64,000 nucleotides of DNA from Pseudorhodoferax aquiterrae (GCF_014652235.1 NZ_BMYK01000005.1:124001-188000); one strand, 5' to 3'. Shown: positions 8,665-16,897, numbered from the stretch's first letter. Notes: generated by a model from the letters alone, not told the origin. Program-made: numbers and translations.

Positions 8665-9918
8665 ATGTCCGCTGATTCCCGTCCCGAGTCCCTGCTGCGC
8701 CGGCGCATGCTGCAGATGGCCGCCATGTCGCCCTTCGCCGGCCTGTCGGCCGCCGCGCTGGCGCAGCAGTTCCCCACCGCCAAGGTCAACACCACGGGCC
8801 TGGCCATCACTGACACCGAGGTGACGGTCGGCCAGCTGCACTCGGCCACCGGCACCATGGCCATCTCGGAGACCGGCTCGATCCAGGCCGAGCAGCTGGC
8901 CATCGACCAGATCAACGCCATGGGCGGCATCCTGGGCCGCAAGATCAAGGTCATCAAGGAAGACGGCGCCTCCGACTGGCCGACCTTCGCCGAGAAGAGC
9001 CGCAAGCTGCTCGTCAACGACAAGGCCGCCTGTGTCTTCGGGTGCTGGACCAGCGCCTCGCGCAAGGCCGTGCTGCCGGTGTTCGAGAAGGAGAACGGCC
9101 TCTTGTACTACCCCACCTTCTACGAAGGCCTGGAGCAGAGCAAGAACGTGATCTACACGGGCCAGGAAGCCACGCAGCAGATCATCTGGGGCCTGGACTG
9201 GGGCGCCAAGGAGAAGAAGGCCAAGACTTTCTTCCTGGTCGGCTCGGACTACATCTGGCCACGCACCTCGATGAAGATCGCGCGCAAGCACATCGAGACG
9301 GTCGGCAAGCTGGGCAGCGTGAAGGGCGAGGAGTACTACCCGCTGGGCCACACCAACTTCAACTCGCTGATCAACAAGATCAAGGTGGCCAAGCCCGACT
9401 GCATCTTCGCGGCCGTGGTGGGTGGCTCCAACGTGGCCTTCTACAAGCAGCTCAAGGCCGCCGGCATCACGGGCGACAAGCAGTTCCTGCTCACGCTGTC
9501 GGTGACCGAGGACGAGATGACCGGCGTGGGCGGCGACAACTTCGCCGGCTTCTACTCGTCGATGAAGTACTTCCAGTCGCTCGAGAACGAGAACAACAAG
9601 AAGTTCGTCGAGGCGTTCAAGGCCAAGTACGGCAAGGACGCCGTGATCGGCGACGTGACGCAGGCCGGCTACCTGGGCCCCTGGCTCTGGAAGGCGGCCG
9701 TCGAGAAGGCCGGAAGCTTCGACGTGAACAAGGTCACGGCAGCCTCGCCCGGCATCGAGCTCAAGACGGCGCCGGAGGGCTACGTCAAGCTCGATGCCAA
9801 CCACCACCTGTGGAGCAAGGCGCGCATCGGCCAGGGCCAGAAGGACGGCACCTTCAAGGTGGTCGCCGAGTCGTCGAACCTGATCGCACCGGACCCGTTC
9901 CCCAAGGGTTACCAGTAA
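8665..9918 (+). CDS. fmdD: Short-chain amide/urea ABC transporter, substrate-binding protein
   Basis: 417 residues, a type 1 periplasmic binding protein of the UrtA/FmdD/AmiC group (motifs TVGQLHSATGTMAISE, FGCWTSASRKAVLPVFE, LLYYPTFYEGLEQS). The N-terminus has three arginines before a hydrophobic stretch ending ALA, a Tat-like signal. The ATG at 8665 follows AAAGGAG; the upstream in-frame ATG at 8608 lacks a ribosome-binding site. It captures short amides or urea in the periplasm for the permeases that follow. It is paralogous to the UrtA at 17989. Presence of amiE and fmdA on either side suggests amides rather than urea as main ligand, but this is inference. Confidence 0.93.
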   Translation: MSADSRPESLLRRRMLQMAAMSPFAGLSAAALAQQFPTAKVNTTGLAITDTEVTVGQLHSATGTMAISETGSIQAEQLAIDQINAMGGILGRKIKVIKEDGASDWPTFAEKSRKLLVNDKAACVFGCWTSASRKAVLPVFEKENGLLYYPTFYEGLEQSKNVIYTGQEATQQIIWGLDWGAKEKKAKTFFLVGSDYIWPRTSMKIARKHIETVGKLGSVKGEEYYPLGHTNFNSLINKIKVAKPDCIFAAVVGGSNVAFYKQLKAAGITGDKQFLLTLSVTEDEMTGVGGDNFAGFYSSMKYFQSLENENNKKFVEAFKAKYGKDAVIGDVTQAGYLGPWLWKAAVEKAGSFDVNKVTAASPGIELKTAPEGYVKLDANHHLWSKARIGQGQKDGTFKVVAESSNLIAPDPFPKGYQ

Positions 9919-9927
9919 GCCACCCGG

Positions 9928-9952
9928 CCCTCTCCCGGCGGTCGGGGGAGGG
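9928..9952 (+). terminator. Hairpin between binding-protein and permease genes
   Basis: A nine-pair stem (CCCTCTCCC with GGGGGAGGG, one G-U pair), seven-base loop, followed by CGCTTCTT. It resembles a weak intrinsic terminator. Because the operon continues, it more likely lowers expression of the downstream genes or stabilises the binding-protein mRNA. Confidence 0.55.
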
Positions 9953-9983
9953 CGCTTCTTGACTTGTGGAGAGCGAGCGTGCC

Positions 9984-10898
9984 ATGACCATTTCCGAGAT
10001 GCTCAACATCGGCCTCATGCAGGGCTTCGCGGGCCTGTCCCTGTTCGCGGTGCTGCTGCTGATGGGGCTGGGCCTGGCCATCATCTTCGGCCAGATGGGG
10101 GTCATCAACATGGCGCATGGCGAGTTCATGGCCATCGGCGCCTACACCGTCTACATGGCCGCCACCTTCACCGAGCACCACGCGCCCGGCGCGATGGCAG
10201 CCTACTTCCCGGTCGCCATCGTGCTGGCCTTCCTGGTGGCCTTCTTCTTCGGCTGGCTCATGGAATGGGCGCTGATCCGCCACCTGTACAGCCGGCCGCT
10301 GGACACGCTGCTGGCCACCTGGGGCGTGAGCCTGGCGCTGCAGCAGTGCTTTCGCAGCTTCATCGGGCCCAAGGAAGTGAGTCCCACGCTGCCCGACTGG
10401 CTGATGGGCTCCTGGGCGCCCATGGAAGGCCTGGACATTCCGATCAACGGCATGTTCGTGCTGGGTCTGACGCTGGTGGTCACCGCCGGCGTGCTGCTCG
10501 CGCTGAACAAGAGCCGCTGGGGCCTGCGCGTGCGCGCCACGGTCAGCAACCGCACCATGGCCAACGCCACGGGCATCGACACCAAGAAGACCGACCGCCT
10601 GACCTTCGCGATCGGCTGCGGCATCGCCGGTGTGGCCGGCGCGGCCTTCACCACCATCGGCTCCACCGGGCCGACCTCGGGCTCGCTCTACATCGTCGAC
10701 GCCTTCCTGGTCGTCACCTTCGGCGGCGCCGCCAGCCTGCTGGGCACCGTGGTCTCGGCCTTCGGCATCGCGCAGACCCAGTCCATCACCGAGTTCTTCA
10801 TGAGCGGCTCGATGGCCAAGGTGCTCACGCTCTCCTTGATCGTGCTGATCCTGATGGTGCGCCCGCAAGGCCTGTTCGCTTCCAAAGTCCGCCGCTAG
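9984..10898 (+). CDS. fmdE: Amide/urea ABC transporter permease (LivH/UrtB family)
   Basis: 304 residues of hydrophobic branched-chain-amino-acid-type permease. Motifs: IFGQMGVINMAHGEFM near the N-terminus, SRPLDTLLATWGVSLALQQ in the middle and a C-terminal MVRPQGLFA. The ATG at 9984 has GGAGAG upstream; the GTG at 9966 is in frame but has no ribosome-binding site. Unlike the UrtB at 19340 it lacks the long periplasmic N-terminal extension. It forms the inner-membrane channel with the next gene, powered by the two ATPases. Confidence 0.92.
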   Translation: MTISEMLNIGLMQGFAGLSLFAVLLLMGLGLAIIFGQMGVINMAHGEFMAIGAYTVYMAATFTEHHAPGAMAAYFPVAIVLAFLVAFFFGWLMEWALIRHLYSRPLDTLLATWGVSLALQQCFRSFIGPKEVSPTLPDWLMGSWAPMEGLDIPINGMFVLGLTLVVTAGVLLALNKSRWGLRVRATVSNRTMANATGIDTKKTDRLTFAIGCGIAGVAGAAFTTIGSTGPTSGSLYIVDAFLVVTFGGAASLLGTVVSAFGIAQTQSITEFFMSGSMAKVLTLSLIVLILMVRPQGLFASKVRR

Positions 10899-10907
10899 AG
10901 GTTCCGT

Positions 10908-12086
10908 ATGAAAGAACTGATCCACCGTTACCAGTTGGCCAGCGTGCTGCTGCTGACCATCCTGCTGGTCATCGTCCTGCCGTTGTCGCTCGACATCTTC
11001 CGCCTGAACCTGGTCGGCAAGTACCTCTGCTACGCCTTCGTCGCGGTGGGCCTGGTCATGGTGTGGGGCTACGGCGGCGTGCTGAGCCTGGGGCAGGGCG
11101 TGTTCTTCGGCCTGGGCGGCTACGCCATGGCCATGTTCCTCAAGCTCGAGGCCTCCGACCCCGAGAGCACCAAGATCCAGTCCACGCCCGGCATTCCGGA
11201 CTTCATGGACTGGAACCAGCTGACCGAGCTGCCGACCTTCTGGCTGCCGTTCAAGAGTCTGCCGCTGTCGCTGCTGCTGGTGGTGCTGGTGCCCATGGCG
11301 CTGGCCTGGCTGATCAGCTTCGCGATGTTCAAGCGCCGCGTGGGCGGCGTGTACTTCGCCATCATCACGCAGGCCGTGGCGCTGATTCTCACGGTGCTCA
11401 TCATCGGCCAACAGGGCTACACGGGCGGCGTGAACGGCATGACCGACCTCAAGACCCTGCTGGGCTGGGACATCCGCACCGACAGCGCCAAGACCATCCT
11501 GTACTTCGTCTGCGTGGCGCTGCTGATCGCCAGCATCCTGCTGTGCCGCTGGATCCAGACCAGCAAGCTGGGCACGCTGCTGCTGGCCATGCGCGACAAG
11601 GAAGACCGCGTGCGCTTCTCGGGCTACGACGTGTCCAACTTCAAGGTGTTCACCTTCTGCCTGGCGGCGGCGCTGTCGGGCATCGGCGGTGCACTGTTCA
11701 CGCTGCAGGTGGGCTTCATGTCGCCCACGCTGGTCGGCATCGTGCCCTCGATCGAGATGGTGATCTTCGCGGCCGTGGGCGGGCGCATGAGCCTGGTCGG
11801 CGCGGTCTACGGCGCGCTGCTGGTCAATGCCGGCAAGACGCTGTTCTCCGAAAGCTTTCCGGACCTGTGGCTGTTCCTGATGGCCGCATTGTTCATCGGC
11901 GTGACCATGGCCTTCCCGATGGGACTGGCCGGTGTCTGGGAGGACAAGGTCAAGCCCTGGTGGCGCAGTCGCCGAGCCGCGCACAAGGCCTACGACGAGC
12001 AACTGCTGGCCCGCCGCCGTGCAGAAGCCGCCGCCGTGGTCGAGACCACACCGCCCGCTGCCAACACGCAAGGAGCGCATGCATGA
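10908..12086 (+). CDS. fmdF: Amide/urea ABC transporter permease (LivM/UrtC family)
   Basis: 392 residues. UrtC/LivM motifs are visible: VWGYGGVLSLGQGVFFGLGG, FKRRVGGVYFAIITQAVAL, and GTLLLAMRDKEDRVRFSGY (the EAA-like cytoplasmic loop). A polar tail of about 40 residues, rich in Arg and Ala, follows the last membrane helix. It begins nine bases after fmdE. Its stop codon overlaps the start of a 22-codon mini-ORF (ATGA at 12083). Confidence 0.92.
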   Translation: MKELIHRYQLASVLLLTILLVIVLPLSLDIFRLNLVGKYLCYAFVAVGLVMVWGYGGVLSLGQGVFFGLGGYAMAMFLKLEASDPESTKIQSTPGIPDFMDWNQLTELPTFWLPFKSLPLSLLLVVLVPMALAWLISFAMFKRRVGGVYFAIITQAVALILTVLIIGQQGYTGGVNGMTDLKTLLGWDIRTDSAKTILYFVCVALLIASILLCRWIQTSKLGTLLLAMRDKEDRVRFSGYDVSNFKVFTFCLAAALSGIGGALFTLQVGFMSPTLVGIVPSIEMVIFAAVGGRMSLVGAVYGALLVNAGKTLFSESFPDLWLFLMAALFIGVTMAFPMGLAGVWEDKVKPWWRSRRAAHKAYDEQLLARRRAEAAAVVETTPPAANTQGAHA

Positions 12087-12151
12087 GCGCCGCGCCGGGC
12101 CGCCCCAAGCAAGCTCGCACCGCAGTGCGCAGCACGGAGGTTTTCCAATGA
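12083..12151 (+). CDS. Bridging mini-ORF with PGRPKQAR motif
   Basis: 22 codons. Its ATG overlaps the upstream permease stop (ATGA at 12083-12086), and its own TGA overlaps the ATG of the downstream ATPase (ATGA at 12148-12151). The peptide opens MSAAPGRPKQAR. A second ORF with the same opening and the same double overlap lies at 40677-40757 between unrelated genes. A small hairpin (CGCAC-CGCA-GTGCG) and the ATPase ribosome-binding site (CGGAGG) lie within it. Whether the peptide or the RNA/DNA repeat is the conserved unit cannot be told here. Confidence 0.5.
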   Translation: MSAAPGRPKQARTAVRSTEVFQ

Positions 12152-12891
12152 GCAACACCGACTTCGCCCTGGCCGTGGAAGACCTCACGGTCGCCTTCGA
12201 CGGCTTCAAGGCCATCGACAGCCTGACCCTGTACGTGGACCGGAACGAGCTGCGCGTGATCATCGGCCCCAACGGCGCGGGCAAGACCACGCTGCTGGAC
12301 CTGATCTGCGGCAAGACCAAGGCCAGCGCCGGCTCCATCAAGTTCAAGAACACCGAGCTGACCGGCATGGCCGAGCACAAGCGCGTGCGCTTAGGCATCG
12401 GCCGCAAGTTCCAGACTCCCTCGATCTACGAGAACCTCTCGGTGTTCCAGAACCTGGAAGTGTCCTACCCCTCGGGCCGCTCGGTGCTGGGCGCGCTGGC
12501 CTTCAAGTGCACGGACCAGGTCAAGGCCCGCGTGCAGGTGGTGGCCGAGGACATCGGCCTGGCGGACAGGCTGCAAACCGAGGCCGGCCTGCTGTCCCAC
12601 GGCCAGAAGCAGTGGCTGGAGATCGGCATGCTGCTGATGCAGGAACCCGAACTCCTGATGCTGGACGAGCCCATCGCCGGCATGAGTTCGCGCGAGCGCG
12701 AGCTGACGGCCGAGCTTTTGAAGCGCATCAGCCAGAACCGCGCCGTGATCGTGATCGAGCACGACATGGACTTCGTCGCGCAGATCGCGCACAAGGTCAC
12801 CGTCATGCACCAGGGAAAGATCCTCGCCGAAGGGCCGATGGACAAGGTGCAGGCCGATCCCAAGGTCATCGACGTCTACCTGGGGCATTGA
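12148..12891 (+). CDS. Amide/urea ABC transporter ATPase (LivG/UrtD family)
   Basis: 247 residues, one complete ABC ATPase: Walker A GPNGAGKTT, signature LSHGQKQWLEIGMLL, Walker B LLMLDEPIAGMS and a switch His in VIEHDMDFV. The signature LSHGQ instead of LSGGQ is typical of UrtD-type subunits and is also found in the paralogue at 22152. The ATG at 12148 is eight bases after CGGAGG. It forms the ATPase pair with the gene at 13231, from which it is separated by 339 bp of repeats. Confidence 0.92.
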   Translation: MSNTDFALAVEDLTVAFDGFKAIDSLTLYVDRNELRVIIGPNGAGKTTLLDLICGKTKASAGSIKFKNTELTGMAEHKRVRLGIGRKFQTPSIYENLSVFQNLEVSYPSGRSVLGALAFKCTDQVKARVQVVAEDIGLADRLQTEAGLLSHGQKQWLEIGMLLMQEPELLMLDEPIAGMSSRERELTAELLKRISQNRAVIVIEHDMDFVAQIAHKVTVMHQGKILAEGPMDKVQADPKVIDVYLGH

Positions 12892-12940
12892 GATGAAGCT
12901 GTGGCAGCTTGGTCGTGCGACGGCGGTTGCACGTGATGCG

Positions 12941-13027
12941 CAAGGCGGCGGGGCACCCCATCGCTCCGTGTCCCCCGGCCTGGCGGCCTCCTCCTTGACC
13001 TGCGCGATGGGGTACCCCACCGCCTTG
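12941..13027. repeat. Long imperfect palindrome A with 29-bp core
   Basis: Arms 12941-12964 and 13004-13027 are inverted repeats matching at 21 of 24 bases. The loop contains a 29-base core at 12968-12996 ending CCTCCTCCTT. The same core occurs as a perfect reverse complement at 13106-13134 in palindrome B, though B has different arms. The stretch 12892-13230 has no convincing gene and holds these two elements. Confidence 0.75.
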
Positions 13028-13071
13028 CTCGGCGTTGGCTCATCGTCGACACGTGCAGCCGCCGGTGGCCT

Positions 13072-13164
13072 GCTCGGGGTGTGGGTGGGGGCGTCCACGA
13101 AGGTAAAGGAGGAGGCCGCCAGGCCGGGGGACACGCAGTGGACGCCCCCACCCGCAGCCCGAGC
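13072..13164. repeat. Long imperfect palindrome B with inverted 29-bp core
   Basis: Arms 13072-13098 and 13138-13164 match at 25 of 27 bases, including an unbroken 16-base pairing (GGGTGGGGGCGTCCAC). The enclosed core at 13106-13134 is the exact reverse complement of the core of palindrome A. It lies about 65 bp before the ATPase start at 13231. REP/MITE-like intergenic repeats would look like this; no transposase is nearby. Confidence 0.75.
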
Positions 13165-13230
13165 TCCCGCCCGCCTTTATCCCCTGAATCCCAGCCTTGT
13201 GAAGGCCGCGCAACGCCGTGGAGAACTGAC

Positions 13231-13932
13231 ATGAGCGACATCCTTCTGAACGTCAACGACATCCACACCGCCTACGGTCAGAGCGAGGCGCTGCATGGCA
13301 TCAGCTTCGCTGCCCACGCGAACGAGACCGTGGCCATCATGGGCCGCAACGGCATGGGCAAGACCACCCTGTTCAAGAGCCTCATGGGCATCCTGCCGCT
13401 CAAGAGCGGCAGCATCCAGGTGGCGGGGCAGGACGTGTCGAAGGACGAGAGCTTTCGCCGCGTGGCCAAGGGCATCGCTTACGTGCCGCAGGGCCGCATG
13501 ATCTTTCCGACATTGACGGTCGAGGAGAACATCCAGACCGGCCTGCAGAGCGGCCCCAGCCTGCGCGTGCCGGACGAGATCTACGCGCTGTTCCCGGTCC
13601 TCTTCGAGATGAAGAAGCGCAAGGGCGGCAACCTGTCGGGCGGCCAGCAGCAGCAGTTGGCCATCGCGCGCGCGCTCGTCACCAACCCCAAGGTGCTGCT
13701 GCTGGACGAGCCGACCGAAGGCATCCAGCCTTCCATCATCAAGGACATCGCCAAGGCCCTCAACGAGATCCGGCGCATGAAGGGCATCGCCATCGTGGTG
13801 TCCGAGCAGGTGCTGTCCTTCGCGATGGACGTGGCCGACCGCCTGTTCGTGATCGAGGGCGGCCGCCTCGTGCACGAGACCGCGCGCGACAAGACCGACA
13901 TCGCGCACATCAAGCGCTACCTCTCTGTCTGA
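13231..13932 (+). CDS. Amide/urea ABC transporter ATPase (LivF/UrtE family)
   Basis: 233 residues. Walker A GRNGMGKTT, signature NLSGGQQQQLAIARAL, Walker B VLLLDEPTEGIQPSII; the last is diagnostic of UrtE/LivF subunits. GTGGAG precedes the ATG. It completes the first importer (one binding protein, two permeases, two ATPases). Similar in length to the UrtE at 23026 but not a recent duplicate. Formamidase follows 24 bases later, so imported amide would be hydrolysed by products of the same operon. Confidence 0.92.
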   Translation: MSDILLNVNDIHTAYGQSEALHGISFAAHANETVAIMGRNGMGKTTLFKSLMGILPLKSGSIQVAGQDVSKDESFRRVAKGIAYVPQGRMIFPTLTVEENIQTGLQSGPSLRVPDEIYALFPVLFEMKKRKGGNLSGGQQQQLAIARALVTNPKVLLLDEPTEGIQPSIIKDIAKALNEIRRMKGIAIVVSEQVLSFAMDVADRLFVIEGGRLVHETARDKTDIAHIKRYLSV

Positions 13933-13956
13933 TTTTTCACAACCAGGAGCCACCAG

Positions 13957-15186
13957 ATGCCCGAAACCCTGATCAAGGTCGACCTCTCCCAGCCCGCGCC
14001 GAGCAACGAGCTCGTGCACAACCGCTGGCATCCCGACATCCCCATGGCCTGCTGGGTCAATCCGGGCGACGACTTCGTGCTGGAGACCTACGACTGGACG
14101 GGCGGCTTCATCCAGAACAACGACAGCGCCGACGACGTGCGCGACATCGACCTGACCACCGTGCACTACCTCAGCGGCCCGGTCGGTGTGAAGGGCGCCA
14201 AGCCCGGCGACTTGCTGGTGGTGGAGCTGCTGGACATCGGCGCCAAGCAGGACAGCCTGTGGGGCTTCAACGGCTTCTTCAGCAAGAAGAACGGCGGCGG
14301 CTTTTTGACCGAGCACTTCCCGCAGGCGCAGAAGTCGATCTGGGACTTCCACGGCATGTTCACGACCTCGCGCCATGTGCCGGGCGTGAAGTACGCGGGC
14401 CTGATCCACCCGGGCCTGATCGGCTGCCTGCCCGACCCCAAGATGCTGGAGACCTGGAATGCGCGCGAGCAGGCGCTGATCGACTCCGACCCGGCCACCA
14501 GCGGCCTGGCCAACCCGCCTTTCGCGGGCACGGCCCACATGGGCAAGCTCACGGGCGAGGCCAAGGCCAAGGCGGCCGCCACGGGTGCGCGCACCGTGCC
14601 GCCGCGCGAGCACGGCGGCAACTGCGACATCAAGGATCTGTCGCGCGGCTCCAAGATCTTCTTCCCGGTCTACGTGGACGGGGCCGGCCTGTCGGTCGGC
14701 GACCTGCACTTCAGCCAGGGCGACGGCGAGATCACCTTCTGCGGCGCCATCGAGATGGCCGGCTGGGTGCACATGAAGGTCACCGTCATCAAGGACGGCA
14801 TGGCCAAGTACGGCATCAAGAACCCGATCTTCAAGCCCAGCCCCATCGTGCCGACCTACAACGACTACGTGATCTTCGAAGGCATCAGCGTGGACGAAAG
14901 CGGCAAGCAGTACTACCTGGACGTCAACGTGGCCTACCGCCAGGCCTGCCTGAACGCCATCGAATACCTCAAGAAGTTCGGCTACTCGGGCGCCCAGGCC
15001 TACTCCATCCTGGGCACGGCCCCGGTGCAGGGCCACATCAGCGGCGTGGTGGACGTGCCCAACGCCTGCGCCACGCTGTGGTTGCCGACGCAGATCTTCG
15101 ACTTCGACATCAACCCGAGCGCAGCCGGGCCGACCAAGTTCCTGGACGGCTCGGTGCAGATGCCGCTGTCGCCCGACCTGGTCTGA
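13957..15186 (+). CDS. fmdA: Formamidase
   Basis: 409 residues, matching the acetamidase/formamidase family (Methylophilus FmdA is of similar size). It hydrolyses formamide to formate and ammonia. Recognisable segments: HNRWHPDIPMACWVNPGDDF, VHYLSGPVGVKGAKPGDLLV, PPREHGGNCDIKDLSRGSK, VDGAGLSVGDLHFSQGDGE and the C-terminal LGTAPVQGHISGVVD. No signal peptide. The ATG follows AGGAG. Last gene of the importer operon; with AmiE this gives two enzymes for different short amides. Confidence 0.96.
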   Translation: MPETLIKVDLSQPAPSNELVHNRWHPDIPMACWVNPGDDFVLETYDWTGGFIQNNDSADDVRDIDLTTVHYLSGPVGVKGAKPGDLLVVELLDIGAKQDSLWGFNGFFSKKNGGGFLTEHFPQAQKSIWDFHGMFTTSRHVPGVKYAGLIHPGLIGCLPDPKMLETWNAREQALIDSDPATSGLANPPFAGTAHMGKLTGEAKAKAAATGARTVPPREHGGNCDIKDLSRGSKIFFPVYVDGAGLSVGDLHFSQGDGEITFCGAIEMAGWVHMKVTVIKDGMAKYGIKNPIFKPSPIVPTYNDYVIFEGISVDESGKQYYLDVNVAYRQACLNAIEYLKKFGYSGAQAYSILGTAPVQGHISGVVDVPNACATLWLPTQIFDFDINPSAAGPTKFLDGSVQMPLSPDLV

Positions 15187-15198
15187 GCCTGCGGGGCC

Positions 15199-15221
15199 GC
15201 GGCATGATGTCGTCATGCCGC
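15199..15221 (+). promoter_or_regulatory. Hairpin burying the start codon of the next gene
   Basis: Perfect nine-pair stem (GCGGCATGA with TCATGCCGC) and five-base loop. The ATG of the gene at 15215 lies in the 3' arm. There is no T-tract, so it is not a classic terminator. It could limit translation initiation of the small gene or act as a boundary after fmdA. Confidence 0.45.
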
Positions 15222-15538
15222 GCCCGCACCACCATGTCTACGTCGTCCAGCTCGCCGACCCTGTGTGGAACAGCGCGCGCTTTCGTGCTGCCAACCCGGA
15301 CTACCAGCTCGGCAAGCCCTTCGTCTACGTGGGCATGACGGGCCTGGACCCGGACATCCGCTTCGACAAGCACAAGGCCGGCATCCAGGCCAACCGCTTC
15401 GTGATGCTGTACGGCGAGCGGCTTCTGCCGGCGCTGTACGCGCGCTACAACCCCATGCCCTACCAGGCCGCGCGGGAGATGGAGGTGGAACTCGGCATCC
15501 GCCTGCGCGCGCAGGGCTTCGGCGTGTGGCAAGGTTGA
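15215..15538 (+). CDS. Small GIY-YIG-like protein
   Basis: 107 residues. The order VYVVQLAD, then FVYVGMTGLDPDIRFDKHKAG resembles the GIY-YIG fold (a YVV strand, YVG strand, then Arg and His), followed by conserved-looking LPALYARYNPMPYQ and a Glu in AAREMEVELG. That pattern is weak, and nuclease activity is not established. No clear ribosome-binding site; the start is inside a hairpin. It lies between fmdA and the fmdB promoter. It could equally be an unrelated conserved hypothetical. No membrane segment or signal is seen. Confidence 0.7.
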   Translation: MPRPHHHVYVVQLADPVWNSARFRAANPDYQLGKPFVYVGMTGLDPDIRFDKHKAGIQANRFVMLYGERLLPALYARYNPMPYQAAREMEVELGIRLRAQGFGVWQG

Positions 15539-15544
15539 AGCGCC

Positions 15545-15560
15545 TACGTCATTCGACGTA
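15545..15560. promoter_or_regulatory. Palindromic operator TACGT-N6-ACGTA before fmdB
   Basis: TACGTCATTCGACGTA, extended to CTACGT...ACGTAG. It is 15/16 identical to the reverse complement of the site at 8560-8575. Both sites are followed by CGGCCTGCGCAG. Distance to the -10-like hexamer at 15584 is 23 bp. Confidence 0.65.
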
Positions 15561-15583
15561 GTGCCCGGCGCGGCCGGCCTGCG

Positions 15584-15589
15584 CAGAAT
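15584..15589 (+). promoter_or_regulatory. Predicted -10 element (CAGAAT) for fmdB
   Basis: Four of six matches to TATAAT, 23 bp beyond the palindrome. The predicted transcript would begin near 15596, giving a leader of under 30 bases to the fmdB ATG. No -35 is evident. Confidence 0.45.
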
Positions 15590-15622
15590 GGCCCGAACTT
15601 TCCCACCGACCGGACCCTGGCC

Positions 15623-15967
15623 ATGCCCACCTACGACTACGACTGCCCCGATTGCGGCGGCTTCGACGCCTTCCGCACGCTGGCCCAGCGCAACGAGCCG
15701 GCCGCCTGCCCGGACTGCGGCACCTCCTCGCCGCGCGTGTTCGTGAGCGCGCCGCGGCTGGCACTCATGGACGGCCGCACCCGTGCGGCCATCGGCGTCA
15801 ACGAACGCGCGCGGCACGAGCCCAAGAGCTCGCGCGACTACCAGCGCATGCGCCACCCGGCCGGCTGTGGTTGCTGCAGCACGGGCGGCAAGCGCTCGTC
15901 CACGGTCACGGCGCCGAACGGGGCCAAGGCCTTCCCCTCCAAGCGGCCCTGGATGATCAGCCACTGA
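15623..15967 (+). CDS. fmdB: FmdB-family zinc-ribbon protein
   Basis: 114 residues. The N-terminal FmdB zinc ribbon is clear: MPTYDYDCPDCGGFDAF followed by PAACPDCG. The tail is basic and contains a second Cys cluster (AGCGCCS). FmdB was described in Methylophilus as a regulatory protein of the formamidase locus; family members are now thought of as small zinc-ribbon proteins of unclear activity. It has its own promoter palindrome, so it may be expressed apart from fmdA. Its 3' end overlaps the convergent LysR gene by 11 bases. Confidence 0.92.
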   Translation: MPTYDYDCPDCGGFDAFRTLAQRNEPAACPDCGTSSPRVFVSAPRLALMDGRTRAAIGVNERARHEPKSSRDYQRMRHPAGCGCCSTGGKRSSTVTAPNGAKAFPSKRPWMISH

Positions 15968-16823
15968 GGCGGACCGAACGCAGGGTCTGCACCAGCATGC
16001 GGTGCAGGCTGTCCACGGCCTGCGAGCCTTGCGAGGCCTTGCTGCGGTAGACGGCCACCTGCATGGGCTCCATGGGCCCCAGGCTGTGTTCGAGGCCCAG
16101 CACCTGCAGGTGCTCCGGTGCGCTGCACTGCGTGAGGGCCGCCACCGCCAAGCCGCTTTCCACGGCGGCGATCTGGCCCGCGAGGCTGGAGCTGTTGTAG
16201 ACCACCTTGTAGGGCCGGCCCTGCTGGGCGAGCGCGTGCAGCGCACTGCGCCGGCCCAGGCTCTCGGCTTCGTAGACCGCGATCGGCAAGGGCGTGCGCC
16301 GCCAGATTTCGAACTGCGGCGAGCCGACCCAGACCATGGGTTCGTGGAACAGCAGCATGCCGCGCCGCGCATGGTCGCGCGAGACCAGGGCCAGGTCCAG
16401 GTCGCCACTGGCCACGCGCGGGATCAGCGAGGTCGATTGCTCGCAATCGAGCTGGATCTCCACACTGCCGTGGCGTGGCGCGAAGCGCTTGAGCACCGGC
16501 GTCAGGTACTTGCTGGCGTAGTCGTCCGGTACGCCCAAACGCACCTGGCCCGAGATCGTCTCTCCCTGCAAGGTGGCCTGGGCCTCGGCCTGCAGTTCCA
16601 GCATGCGCCGCGCGTAGCCCAGCAGCTGCTGGCCGTCGGGCGTGAGCTGCAGGTGGCGCGGCCCGCGCGCAAGGAGCGGCCGGCCGACGGCCGCCTCGAG
16701 CTTCTTGAGCTGCATGCTGACGGCCGACTGCGAGCGGTGCACCTGCAGCGCGGCGCTGGACAGCGAGCCGGCGTCCACACAGGCGACGAAGGCCCTCAAC
16801 CAGTCGATCTGCAGGTCGTGCAT
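15957..16823 (-). CDS. LysR-family transcriptional regulator
   Basis: 288 residues from the ATG at 16823 (MHDLQIDWLRAFV). The N-terminal winged helix-turn-helix is clear (SLSSAALQVHRSQSAVSMQL), followed by the LysR effector domain. The longer in-frame start would add 20 residues without family support. It diverges from the EamA exporter at 16898, the usual arrangement for a LysR regulator and its target. The effector is unknown; control of the exporter is the simplest inference, and a link to the amide genes is only by position. Confidence 0.92.
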   Translation of the reverse strand: MHDLQIDWLRAFVACVDAGSLSSAALQVHRSQSAVSMQLKKLEAAVGRPLLARGPRHLQLTPDGQQLLGYARRMLELQAEAQATLQGETISGQVRLGVPDDYASKYLTPVLKRFAPRHGSVEIQLDCEQSTSLIPRVASGDLDLALVSRDHARRGMLLFHEPMVWVGSPQFEIWRRTPLPIAVYEAESLGRRSALHALAQQGRPYKVVYNSSSLAGQIAAVESGLAVAALTQCSAPEHLQVLGLEHSLGPMEPMQVAVYRSKASQGSQAVDSLHRMLVQTLRSVRLSG

Positions 16824-16897
16824 GGATTCGATTACCGCATGGCAGGGCTGCGAATTATCCGCTTTCCATGGGGGTTGGCGCACGGCACAGTGCCGCC

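Noticed and set aside
9909-12407. Long minus-strand frame opposite the permease genes
   Set aside because: Low-complexity Gln/His/Asp-rich product with no motifs; the plus strand encodes recognisable permeases.
12893-13234. 113-codon plus-strand frame between the two ATPase genes
   Set aside because: It runs through both inverted-repeat hairpins, so its peptide is explained by the repeats; no domain or ribosome-binding site.
13177-15216. Long minus-strand frame opposite the ATPase and fmdA
   Set aside because: Antisense composition and no family match, while the plus strand has clear ATPase and formamidase signatures.
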